From Adiantum capillus-veneris (lineage: Eukaryota; Streptophyta; Polypodiopsida; Polypodiales; Pteridaceae): a stretch of DNA of 64,000 bases. The stretch covers positions 89,484,680 through 89,548,679 of the forward strand of contig CM043962.1 in NCBI GenBank assembly GCA_014529385.2, read 5' to 3'. The translations under genes were made by a program, and so were the position numbers. Under the pieces are notes generated by a model. The model had not been told where the DNA came from and did not search any database. It saw only the letters and a list, made by a program, of their open reading frames with translations. Positions within the stretch are counted from its first letter, which is position 1. Each line of letters opens with the position of its first letter. Positions 1 to 10,979 of this stretch are shown here, piece by piece.

Positions 1-786
1 TTTGGCCCCAAGGGTCTACAGTTGTAAAGTTTCCATTGGGAGGGTCATACACTTAAGTCCAAATTAGTATACTAGTTTGCTAATTTGAGATAGAAGTTTC
101 AAGGTGGAGGATAGAGGGTTAGACCACTCATTTTAAAGGGAGGGCATGTCACAAATTGATGACTGAGAAAACTTAGGTTAATAAGCCTGAGCAGCTTGCT
201 GATGTGGCCAAGAGCTTCAATTGAAGAACAAGATAAAGAGATGCTTCTTGACATGGCAAGTGGATGCTTACAAGGCAAAGAGCGGCTAACTTGGCAGCCT
301 AAGGTGGTAGTACATGCATGGCAATTGGCCACATAGGTAGTTCATCCAAGACAATCAGACACATAAGGCCAAGCAACCCCCAAAGAGGCAAATATGTGCA
401 TGGAAAGGATCAAGGGGTGCATTCTAACAAGGGACTCAGTTGGAGAAGGCATAAGCAAACAAGTGTCCAGCTGCATCCAATGCCAACTATCAAATGGCAA
501 CCACATCTATACAAACAAGCCAATTGTTTGTATGACAATTTGGAGGTGCCATCTTTCCATGAGAACTCCTTTGTACTTACGTTTTACAATAAAGAAATGC
601 TAGAAGTGCGCTTATTCAAGGTGCGAATTCTGCCCCTCTTATCTCTCATCTCTCCCTCTCATTCTACCTCATTCTCTTCATCTATATTATGTTGTGCGCA
701 AGCTGAATTCTCTCCCCTCTAGTGTGATGCAATGATTGTATGTTCTCATCCCTCTATTCATATCTTGTACCGAGCTATGAGTTGAA

Positions 787-812
787 CTCTCTCTCTCTCT
801 CTCTCTCTCTCT

Positions 813-873
<61 letters not shown>
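787..873. repeat. Compound (CT)n-(AT)n microsatellite
   Basis: About 13 CT repeats run directly into about 29 AT repeats, with only a TTT interruption. Confidence 0.95.
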
Positions 874-876
<3 letters not shown>

Positions 877-964
877 CTGAATTTTCTCTTCCTCTCCTAT
901 GTTATGCTAACTGTGTTCTCATCCTCTAACGTCCTCACCTCCCTCCCTCTCTCAATTGTCTCTT

Positions 965-1320
<356 letters not shown>

Positions 1321-1588
1321 TCCCTCGTGAAGGAGCCGCTCACGAGAGATTGAATCCATTTACAAAGAGTTGGAGGTGCATCCTACAAAGAATTGCACCA
1401 TAGCTTGTTAGGAACACTCAAGGGATGGATGGTCAGGACACATGTGACCAGGCCCTTGAAAGAGTAGGAATGATCAGCTGATGTACACCAAAAACTGATA
1501 TAACCTTTATGAAGTACAACAAATGAAATTGGATGTGACCCACAATGAAAAGAATCATGTATTATACAAGATTGATGCAAGTCACAGA

Positions 1589-1592
<4 letters not shown>

Positions 1593-1650
<58 letters not shown>
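1593..1650. repeat. Compound (CT)n-(CA)n microsatellite
   Basis: About 14 CT units are followed by about 15 CA units with one interruption. A shorter CT tract occurs again at 1927-1958. Confidence 0.9.
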
Positions 1651-2384
1651 GCTGACGCTATCTCAACAGGTGTATCAAGATTTGCCAATCGATTTAAGCT
1701 AAGCTGAGTGTGGAGTAGTGGGTATCTCAGAAAAAAGAAAACTATGAGGTCTTGTCCCCCTCACGAGCGCCAGCCAAAATGATGAGCTTTTTCTAATCTA
1801 GTCCATCTACTAAGAACTGCGGAAGCAGCTTCTGCGAGAGTTGCAACTGAAAAAGTTTAATGTTGGGAGGCAGCAGCCCAAATAATATCTCTGTCTACAT
1901 GCACGCGCACGCACACAAATACAAACACTCTCTCTGTCTCTCTCTCTCTCTCTCTCTGCCAGTTCTCAATTGCTCTCCACTTTCTCTCCCCATATAAAGC
2001 GTCAAGCAAAGGAGGAGACAAGACGCGCAGACACACAGCCTTTCGCCCTTCAAATAGACTGCCCACAACCAACATCAAGTACAAATCCTTTGTAACTCGC
2101 GAAGAGCTTGAAACCAACATTGAAAAACTAGCACAGTAACAAGAAGCAGTAAAGAACAGGACCCAACAACATTCTTCTATGGGAGCCTATTCAAATATAG
2201 ACCACACCATCATGTTGCCTCCTTGTCATCGCAAAACCTCACAACCGGTAACAATTTCGCCGCCACCACAGACACCATTTAGTTCTTTGCAAACTGGGAA
2301 AATTAGCTTCCTCAACCGTACCTCTTGCTCTCTTTTTGAATGTTGCAGAAATCCATTTGGGAGACCACAAAAAGATGGATTCAG

Positions 2385-5300
2385 ATGAGATCGCAAGTTA
2401 AAGACGCACAAATACCTCCGTCGCAAGATGCGAAATTAGCAGGTAACGTTCAACACAGCTATCAATTACGACAAAATTTGATTCAGTCATGTCACCGCCT
2501 GTATAAGCACTGAAATTGTGTCCAAGCTCATACTTAAAATGAAAGTCCTAGCGCTTTTTAATTTTCTACTTGCTGAGACAAAATCACATGCGCTGATTCA
2601 GTGTCGCATTGATATACCCAGGTAATGAAGGCTACGAGGGCATTCACAATGTGGACACTCAGCAATTGAGGTATACTCACTAATTTTCGCTTAAAGTTTA
2701 TGGGTTTACTTCCTCTTGCATCTTTTTTGATGTGCTGTATAACATCATCACAAACACTCTGGAAAGTGAGCATTACAACTTCCATTTTGTATAGGCTATT
2801 TGTGGGCACATGGAATGTAGCTGGGAAAGTCCCAACAGATAAGTGGGTCATACAAGAATGGTTGGGTTCTCAAGAGGCAGCTGACATTTATGTGATGGGG
2901 TGAGTTACTTGCCCAAATGTCAATTTTAATTCTGCAACATCACCAATTGGCCATGATTGGCTAACAAAATCAACTTTTGCTTGATTATTGATGCAGGTTT
3001 CAAGAGATTGTTCCCTTGAATGCAGGCAATGTGCTGGGTGATGAGGACAAGGGAGTCTCTGCACGCAAATGGGATGAATTCATCATGAAAGCTCTGAATG
3101 AGTCATCATCTTGCAGCAGTGCCTACCTTTACAGTTGTTCAAGCACCGACACGGAACTTGCCGACACTAGAAGGACCAGCTCCACCACAGCACCCTCTTC
3201 CCCATCCTCTTTCAATGGCAGCTGGTTTCAGACACACTACGAAGAGGATATTGGAAACATGGCAGAAGCTTCCGTATCGAGCAGACGTGCAGGCGATATC
3301 TACACGCCCTCGCAAGGTGTGTTAACTTACCTTCTCTTTTGCCCACTCATGATCAAGAAGCATTTCAATTCAGTATTAACAGCCCATTTTCCAAATGCTC
3401 TTCACTTGGATTAAAGATTAGATCTCTAAAGCTATTAGCTTTTGAACAATAGACTAAAAATCTTTGTGGCACAGATATAGATGGCTACGGGCGCCAATAC
3501 TCATATGCAGAGGAAAGCTATGGGCGCCGACACTCATCCGCAGAGGAAAGCTACGGTCTTTCTTGGAATACTAACATGCCCTCAGATCTAACAACAAACA
3601 GCTTCCTTTCCTCAAACACCTTGTCTAGTATATCAACTCCTGAATTTGTCAAAATTGCAAGTAAGCAAATGGTGGGATTATTTGTATCCGTATGGATTCG
3701 ACAACGTTTGTCCCGCCATGTCAAAGCAGTTGACTTCTCTGCTGTGGGCTGTGGCATCATGGGGCGCCTTGGAAACAAGGTCAGTGCTAATAAAAATTTA
3801 ATCTCATGACGTTTATCATTTTGGAAACTGGACATTATCCATGTGCATATGATTTCAAACCAAGAGACTACTACTTGATGCATCTAACTGATATGAAGGG
3901 TTTTGCAAAGCTTACAAACTGCACTAGTTGCTGACTCGGACTATTAGAACCTAACCTGAGGCTTGGTGCTGCATGCCTTGCAGGGATCAATCTCAGTGAG
4001 CTTATCACTTCATGAGACAAATTTCTGCTTCATATGCAGCCATCTGAAGCCTGGTGACAGACCCCAAGACATTGCACGGCGAAATTCTGATGTTGGCAAC
4101 ATCCTTCGGCGCACTAGGTTTCATCGATTCAAGAGGCTAGCTGCCCTCAATCTGCCAAAAACCATCTTAGGCCATGAGTAAGTTCTGAGATGCTGTTGCA
4201 TGCAATCTTCACCACATAGGCCATTAGCATGACAGCAATGCTTGCATGAATTTCCTAGCTGCATCATATAAGACCAAACCATCGACCCTCAAATCTGTCT
4301 AGCGTAAAGTTAGCGCCATATTTGGAAGTGTTTGAAATTAAAAGAACACACAGCAGTACAATTGCATAAATTTGATAGCAGAAGACTGCCATATAGCAAT
4401 TGAGCAACACTCCCAGGCACCTTGGCAAATCATATCGCTTGCGTTTTGACATCTGGTGCTTTTTTGTCTACCATTGACAGCCGGATAATATGGTTTGGAG
4501 ACCTAAACTACAGAGTGTCTTTGCCTTTCAAGGATATTAAATCACTGGTGACAAAGAGGGATTGGGGGAGTCTTCTCAAAAACGACCAGGTTGATAGTTA
4601 TACTTTTCCTTCTAAATATGACTAGTACTCTCATATCCACAATCAAAACTCAGTTGCCACACAAAACTATTTGGTAGATTAAACACCACCTAACACTTTT
4701 TGCTATTTATGCAGCTAAAAAGTGAACAAGGAAGAGGTGGTGTATTGGAGGGGTGGAGTGAAGGTCCTATTTATTTTCCCCCTACCTACAAGTTTGTACC
4801 GGATTCGGATGCTTACGTTCTCATGCAGCACCAACAATCGCAGAAACCTGCTCATAAGCGGGCCCCTGCCTGGTAAAAAGGCCATGGTCACTCTGCAACT
4901 TCATTTTTGTTATCAAACGAGGTCCTGGTGCACCCATTTACATCTGTTGAGAAGAAAAATCTGTGGTAAATCTGGACCACTATATGCCTCTATATGATCT
5001 CTTAAATACTAGATGGTAGAAACCCATACTTAGTGCTCTTTACAGCGCCTACATAACATACATCATTCATGATCAAGAGAAATTAAGCACCCTCATTCTA
5101 GTGTGGGCATGCCATTGATGGGTCGTTTGACCATTGCAGGTGTGATCGAATACTGTGGTATGGGAAGGGGTTAAAGCAGCTCTACTACACAAACAACACA
5201 GCTTTGCGCCACTCAGATCATCGTCCCGTGTCAGCAATGTTCATTGCGGAAGTTGACGTTATGCTGAAAATGCCTCTCTTGAGTCATGATAACCTCCTTA

Positions 5301-5401
5301 ACAAAATTATACGAAAAAGTCCATACAATGCTGTTGGTGATCAATCAGCTCAGAACATTGTCAGCTCTCCATACAGCAAAATGCTTGCATACAACTGTTG
5401 A
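2385..5401 (+). CDS. Type I inositol-polyphosphate 5-phosphatase (nine inferred exons)
   Basis: This enzyme removes the 5-phosphate from soluble inositol phosphates such as Ins(1,4,5)P3, and in some family members from phosphoinositides. Inferred exons: 2385-2442, 2622-2670, 2795-2899, 2997-3316, 3475-3779, 3984-4177, 4481-4589, 4715-4872 and 5140-5401. All junctions are GT-AG and keep one frame, giving about 519 residues and a TGA stop. Family motifs appear in order: RLFVGTWNVAGK at the start of the catalytic domain, GFQEIVPLNAGNVLG, GNKGSISVS, ICSHLKPGD, IIWFGDLNYR (motif I), PAWCDRILW (motif II) and HSDHRPVSAMF. The catalytic Asp, Asn and His positions look intact. The start is uncertain: the first exon is open back to an acceptor at 2348, so translation could begin in an unseen upstream exon. 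The linker after the third motif is Ser-rich and carries an 11-residue duplication. It is the only clear cellular gene in the window. Substrate cannot be assigned from sequence. Confidence 0.93.
3486..3551 (+). repeat. In-frame 33-bp tandem duplication in the 5-phosphatase linker
   Basis: Two 33-bp units at the start of the fifth exon encode the 11-residue pattern YGRxxSxAEES twice, and a third copy begins (YG). They lie in the Ser-rich spacer between the N-terminal part and the core of the catalytic domain. Confidence 0.85.
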
Positions 5402-6966
5402 TTGGTTGCAATTGCGCACATGTAGTGCTGAGTTTTGGCTGCAGGTATCTGCTTAAATCAGTTGCATACATATAGGCACAACCAAGCCAATACCCTGCGG
5501 TATTTTTACATGATCAAGGCCTCACCCATGAAGGCAGTCAACGCTCAAAATGCAAAAACAGGCAAACCAAGACTTCTGCACAAGTCCTTCAGAAGCAAAC
5601 ATAATCTGGAACAAGGGTGCACCCTCCTAGATAACGCGAGAGTTTAACCAACTTGTGTTTGCTAATGCTCTTTGAGCCGATCATGGTCACTTATCAAGCT
5701 GTTGAGAGTAAACTGAGTCCCTCAAATTTTGGGCACAAATACAGCCTAACACCAAGAGCAACAGTAAATAGCAATGCTATTTTGAGTAAATACAGCTAAA
5801 CAGGAAGAGCAATACTGTGAGAATTGAGAGAAAAAACGTCATAAGGACCCACATTTCCCTAAGCAATCATCAGAACCTATTTTGTTCAGATGAATGAGAG
5901 TTTTTTATTCTTGTATCATACAAATGGTGTTTGTAAAATAGTCAAAACTGCAAACAAAGCAGTTCTGTTGTCTTGACTGAGATTCAAAATAACATCTGCA
6001 CCCCCCCCCCTCCCACCCCCAAAAAAAAAAAAACCAAAGAAGGCAGTGTCATGTGTTTTATAGTTTACTGATCTTTAGATAACCAGAACAAGCAGCCAGA
6101 CATGTCTAGATCTAATGCAAAATTGTGAGGATGGATGCGGCAGACACCAACTACAAGGTGTACAAACATAAACTGGAACGTCAATTAGCAAAGAGAAAAT
6201 GTAAACAGTAATAACTATTGTAATTTTCTATTAGCTCCAGCCTGCTGGCCTTCTCACCTTCTCAGTTGCTCCTATGCCACTTCAAAGTTGAATGGCAAGT
6301 TACTCTTAAAACCCTCGTCTCAAAATGCACCGGAAGCAAATCAAAGCTTCATCACCATGCCTGTGCTCGGCGTATCCAGCAATACAGGATTCAATAAACA
6401 CATCTTATGCTCAAAGCTTCTCAACACAAGAGGACGGCTGCAACTTGGGCCGAAGATGTAGAGGCTTGAGTTGGGCCGAAGATGTAGAGGCTTGGGGAGG
6501 TAGTAGTGGAGGGCTTCTAGTAAGTATGGAGGGTTGTCGCTTTCTATGATAATACTTCATAGGACTCTTAAGGAGACAACATGGGTGTCCCTACAATGCC
6601 TTGTATGGGGCATACATGAGCACACTGTAGACCAAACAGCTTGGCCTAGACCACCAGCTATATCGATAGACCGGCTTAGACAGTCGACTACTTGGAGCAT
6701 AATCCTGCTTGGACTATTCCACCATCTTGACTAGTCGCCAACCTTCAATCACTTATTTCATCAGCTCCTGCAAGCAAGTGTGAGTGAGACTTAGGTTGAG
6801 GTCCCACCAGGCTATCAAAAAAGTGCAATGGAGGGGGAGCGGACAGAGACAATGGCACAAGAGAGAGAAAAAAACAAAGGGACGAAAGACTGGCAAGCAC
6901 AGTAACTCCAGACAGAAAAATCTGCAAATGCTACAAGATAAAAGGACAGAGAACAACCTAAGCAGG
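5402..6966. other. Intergenic region, no gene recognised
   Basis: The first few hundred bases probably include the 3' UTR of the 5-phosphatase. There is a C10/A13 homopolymer pair near 6001-6034 and a 26-bp unit repeated twice at 6445-6496. The remaining short open frames show no family resemblance. Confidence 0.6.
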
Positions 6967-7753
6967 GATGCATGCAGAGAGCAAGTGTGGGCACAGATGC
7001 CTTGCCTAGTCACTGAGGAGATGTGACAAATGCTTGAGAGCCCTCTCCTGCCAGAGGATCTTCAGGAGGCTCTCAAGGCACTCCCTCGTGGTAGTTGCCC
7101 AAGAGAGGTGTGAGCAGTCTCTGGAGGTGTTTTGTTGTGCGTCAGGAGCATTGATCAACTGGCGAAAGACAGTGGCCTTTTGGGTTGGTGATGCTCCCAC
7201 GCCTGATTGGTCGCCTAGAGAGGGCTTTTGTTGGATCCCTCCAGAGACGCCGGTTCACTACTTGGGCTGCCAGGTTGGCCTGGACTTGTCACCAGAGCAG
7301 CAGACTACTCCCCTCTTCCAGCCATCAAGAGGGAACTGCTTCATTGGAGCTCGGCACGGTTAGCTCTTGCTGGTAGGGCTGTTGTGGCCAACCAGGTGCT
7401 CTTGGCCACCATGTGGTACATCACTTCCTGCTTGATTTTCTCAAGTTCTTGCATCAGCTAGCTGGAGAGAACTTTCTATGGAGAGGGAGAGACGCGCAAT
7501 CAGCTCGTGCCAAAGTCTCCTCGCAAGACATCACTCTCAGGGAGGGCCGGGATCGTCAATCTGGCACATCTAGAGCCCTCCTTGGGAAGCTCATTGTCAA
7601 AGATCTTCCAGGTGAGGAGCCTTGGAAGGAGCTTTTGCTGCACCGGATTCGAGGCCAAGTTCCACAGACGGGTAAGCCTTGGAGCCCTTCCACTCATTGG
7701 ATTTTCACAGAGATGCGCAGAGTGGGCTCGAGCACGAGATGGTAGGACCGGTT
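6967..7753 (+). pseudogene. L1-type LINE fragment with the RT core deleted
   Basis: The translated pieces match the ORF2 of the LINE at 26941-33756 in order. The first segment reads DACREQVWAQMPCLVTEEM, then a stop, and runs to ALPRGSCP. It then jumps to the region QSLEVFCCASGALINW, LGCQVGLDLSPEQQ and LLATMWY, and on to WIFTEMRRVG. The piece between, which carries the catalytic RT motifs, is missing. Several frameshifts and stops follow. It is therefore a dead, internally deleted relative of the nested LINE. Its right end abuts an LTR at about 7754. Confidence 0.85.
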
Positions 7754-8310
7754 TGTAACAGACTTGGACACCCAACAGGCTTGGACATCCCAAGTCGGAA
7801 ATCTGGCACGACACACGAGAGAATCACTTAAAACACTTCACAAACTTTTTCACAGTTAAATAAAGTCGACACAGCCCAACATACTTCCGCGCCCAGAGGT
7901 ATTGGCCCCAAGGTCTGGCGCCCCTTTCGGTATTTATTTTTTATATTGATGCTTGAGCAAAGTACAAAGTCTGAGGGTCCTCTCTGCTCAGCTGCTCGTC
8001 AGCAAGTCTGAGTACAAGAGGCCCTCTCAATACAAATTTAAAGGCCCATGGCCTCTCAAAAGCAGTACATCAAAAGCTTCAAACTCAAAAGCATCTTATC
8101 CCAAAAAGTAGCGCCCCCAAAAGCTGGCAGCACAGATTGCGGAAATCCATACCCGTACAGCTGCCACGTCAATACCTCTTACGCGATTTCATCTTCTTAG
8201 CTTATTTTTAATAACCTTGTGTCCCTTAGGCCCCCCGTCGGAAAGGGACCATAAGTGCCAACTTATATTTTTCATCTGCTAGGGTCTTGCCACATCATCA
8301 CTTTGTGACA
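7754..8310 (-). mobile_element. Gypsy-type LTR (minus orientation), 3' LTR remnant
   Basis: The outer end starts TGTAACAGACTTGGACAC and the other ends TTTGTGACA, as in the two LTRs of the Gypsy element at 25218-38213. Inside it has the shared poly(A)-region module (GGCGCCCCTTTCGGTATTTA on the plus strand) and the GCCACGTCA blocks. On the right it is followed by a purine tract (minus strand) and 3' internal sequence, so this is the 3' LTR of a mostly lost element rather than a clean solo LTR. Confidence 0.75.
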
Positions 8311-8705
8311 TACCCGCTCTTGAAAGAATTGTAATCGCCCTCGATTACACCTGCAAAATCAAACACAAGCCACAAACTAGTCCAATAGACACTAACTCTA
8401 AGTATCCACGCACTAGACGACGCAAATCCAGTACTTACACAAAGACGAAGGTGATTCTAATCCATCTACTGGTGGTCGATGCGGCGAGGATCTGCAACCG
8501 GGAAGGGTGCGGTACGACGAGGTTCAGGGCTGATCTGAAAACGCTGGTCTTCTGATGCTGAAACGCTAATTTAATCCTAGGGAAAACGCCAGAGATCCTG
8601 AGGTGCTACCGGTCGGGTGTCTGTCTCCTTGTGTTTGTGCCTTCATCTGCTTTTAACGCCTTGGGCCTCCTTATATATCCTGGGTCGAGCAGCTATAAGA
8701 ATGCC
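8311..8705 (-). mobile_element. 3' internal tail of the same Gypsy element, then unknown sequence
   Basis: The minus strand next to the LTR has a purine tract (CAAGAGCGGGTA). About 150 bp after it resemble the sequence beside the 3' LTR at 25832-25980, including the CCTCGATTAC and CGCACTAGAC blocks. The rest has no coding signal and ends at the target site of the large LTR element. Confidence 0.55.
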
Positions 8706-8710
8706 CCCAC

Positions 8711-9766
8711 TGTTGGACGGGTACGCCGCGACGGACATCAGCATAGCGAGAACTCACCTAACGTATAATGTCAAACTGAGGACGAAGCTCGACCCGCAGG
8801 CGCGTGGAAGCAAGCAAAGGGTGTCAACCTCTACTCGACCAACTAATGACTACTTCCTACAGAGATATCAACTCTACATGCCATCGGTTCTGTGAATGTG
8901 AGTGTCTCCTATGATGCTACCGCAAGCCAAAAGCCCATTAGACGTTCTCGAAACGTTACGAAACTTGAGGGATATCCTATCAACACCAATAGGCCACTCT
9001 CCCTAAGGTCCGTGACCAAAAAAACCTACTCAATACCCTCCGTGCAGAAAACGCGTAGGATGTTTGGCCGGTTTTTGCAGGTCGACGTTTCCGAAAACTA
9101 AAGTGCCTAATGTGTAGCTCTGATCGCGTGGATATGCTGAAATGCAAAAACGGACAACAGTTACTCACCGAAACTCCAAAAGTAGCTCGCGGGTGAATCT
9201 GCCAAAACACAGACGAACGCGCGTGATGTAAGCATCAACGCGTAGCTCTCCTCGTGGGCAACACACTACTGCTCTCTGTTTGCGATTCCGACCACCGTAG
9301 CTCCTGTAGCATACACACACACTCTCTCACTCTCACAGTCTCCCAACGACATAGAAGATCAGATTTATTAGAAGTCCCCTTACAAAGCTTTAGGTTTTGG
9401 CTTATATACTAAGCCTTTGAAAACCTAATGTCCGACCAAAATGACCTGATTTGTCCCTAGGCTTCTATAGAGCTTAATTACAACACTGTGAGCTGGCTTT
9501 GCTCATCCAACAAGCATCTCTGGTTAAAATACAATTGTCGACTTAAAATATGAAGTTCCCGTAAACATTACAAAAGTGGCCGTAATGGCTCAAAATAATA
9601 ATAACGGGATATTCGATGATGTCCATGAGCTTGTATCTTCACATTACAGCATCCATCTTCGTCTTCATCACTTCATCATCATCTTTATTTGGAATCTTTA
9701 GAGAATCTTTGAGGGATCTTTATGGAATCTTTGTGGAAGCGTTGTTGAAAGGTTGACCTTTCAACA
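8711..9766 (-). repeat. 3' LTR of the pol-less element
   Basis: 1056 bp with terminal TG...CA. It contains a TATA-like TATATAAG and a nearby AATAAA (both minus strand), plus the block CGCGTAGGATGT shared with the palindromes of the leader. Confidence 0.93.
9401..9408 (-). promoter_or_regulatory. TATA-like box in the LTR
   Basis: TATATAAG on the minus strand, repeated identically at 18790-18797 in the other LTR. An AATAAA lies about 35 bp downstream, so promoter and polyadenylation signals are closely packed as in many plant LTRs. Confidence 0.5.
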
Positions 9767-9778
9767 CTCTCCCCCTCC
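9767..9778 (-). other. Polypurine tract of the pol-less element
   Basis: GGAGGGGGAGAG on the minus strand directly precedes the TGTTGAAA start of the 3' LTR. A second identical tract occurs at 9945-9956, about 180 bp upstream in element orientation, and may be an extra priming site. Confidence 0.85.
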
Positions 9779-10979
9779 GAAGTCTTGTCGTCCTCGACAA
9801 GACCCTATGTCTGCAGTGGCCTTGACGAGTGCTTCATGTTTTGGTGTTGGTTGAATCTTTTGTTGTTGCAGTTGCTTCTACCAGATGCTTTGTATGTTGT
9901 AGAGTTACCTTTTTCTTGTACATGTAGTGTAGTTGAAGCCATAGCTCTCCCCCTCCGATTGGTTGTTGTAGCATGAATAAGTCGAGTGAGGTTTGTTGTT
10001 GCAGCAATTCTTTATCTTGGTAGCTCTGTATTGTTTGTTCTTTGGGTGTCATCCTGCATGTGTACCTGTAAACTTGAAGCCTTTTTTGAATTTTTTATAG
10101 GCCGCTCCCCTTTGATTTTCTAACTTATGAGCATGTAGTTGTTTGGGGATGTCGTTGGTCTGCTTTTCTGTGTTTTTATAAGAAAAATAGTAAAAATAAA
10201 ATGTGGCGTATATTACAAAATGAAGGTCTTGGATACGTGGATAAGACTAAAGGAAAAAACCCAATGGGAAAAAAAATGCCTTTAGTCACCATTAAATGTG
10301 AGGCTATATGTACTTATGTTTGATGTAACTGAGTTTTGTTGAGTTAAAGTACTTATGGCCGTATGGCTACTATTACTTGATATACAGTGGATAAGTGTTA
10401 GTAGCTTTAAGTCAGAGTCATTGTTGTTGAGCAAATGCTTATGAAACCTGTTACCACTTCGTCATCGTCATTTTGTTGTGTAAGTGCATGGGTGGAACAC
10501 AAATTGTGTCAAATGCAAATGTCCAATGATGGGACATTATATATGCTTGCACAGATAGATACATGGGAAACAATATGCGGTGCGAGAGGAGTTTGAATGG
10601 GTGCTTCCAGGAGTGAACGTAGCTAGAGAAGCAAAAATATATTTGACTTCAAGAGCTGCCGTTACTCACAAGAAGGGTTTTTGTCAACGAGGTTTTTTCC
10701 ACTCTCCTCACTGTGTTCATGTGCGTGAGTGTTTTCTGGACTACTCCGCCACTCCACCATTTAAAATAGTAGACTTTGACTCTTATGCTCACCTCTTCCA
10801 GCATGAGTGACATGAATTTATGTATGCTCAACTCTCCACCTTGAGCTTTAATCTAAATATCTAGACTCATAGACCACAAAGAATATTAAGACATGAAGCT
10901 TGGGTCTAATGCTTGCTCATTTAGTGGCTCAGCTGCCCGACTCTTGACTCTTATGCCATTATTTTTATGGCGACTCGAC
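9779..10979 (-). other. 3' non-coding region of the pol-less element
   Basis: About 1.2 kb between the last ORF and the purine tract. No open frame of meaningful length or recognisable domain was seen. It contains the second copy of the purine tract. Confidence 0.7.

Noticed and set aside
318-722. 134-codon open frame on the plus strand
   Set aside because: No motif, unusual composition, and no plausible splice partner; the length is compatible with chance.
8617-9210. Identical 60-90 residue open frames near 8617-9101 and 18099-18490
   Set aside because: They lie wholly inside the two LTR copies, are on the strand opposite to the element, and recur because the LTRs are duplicates.
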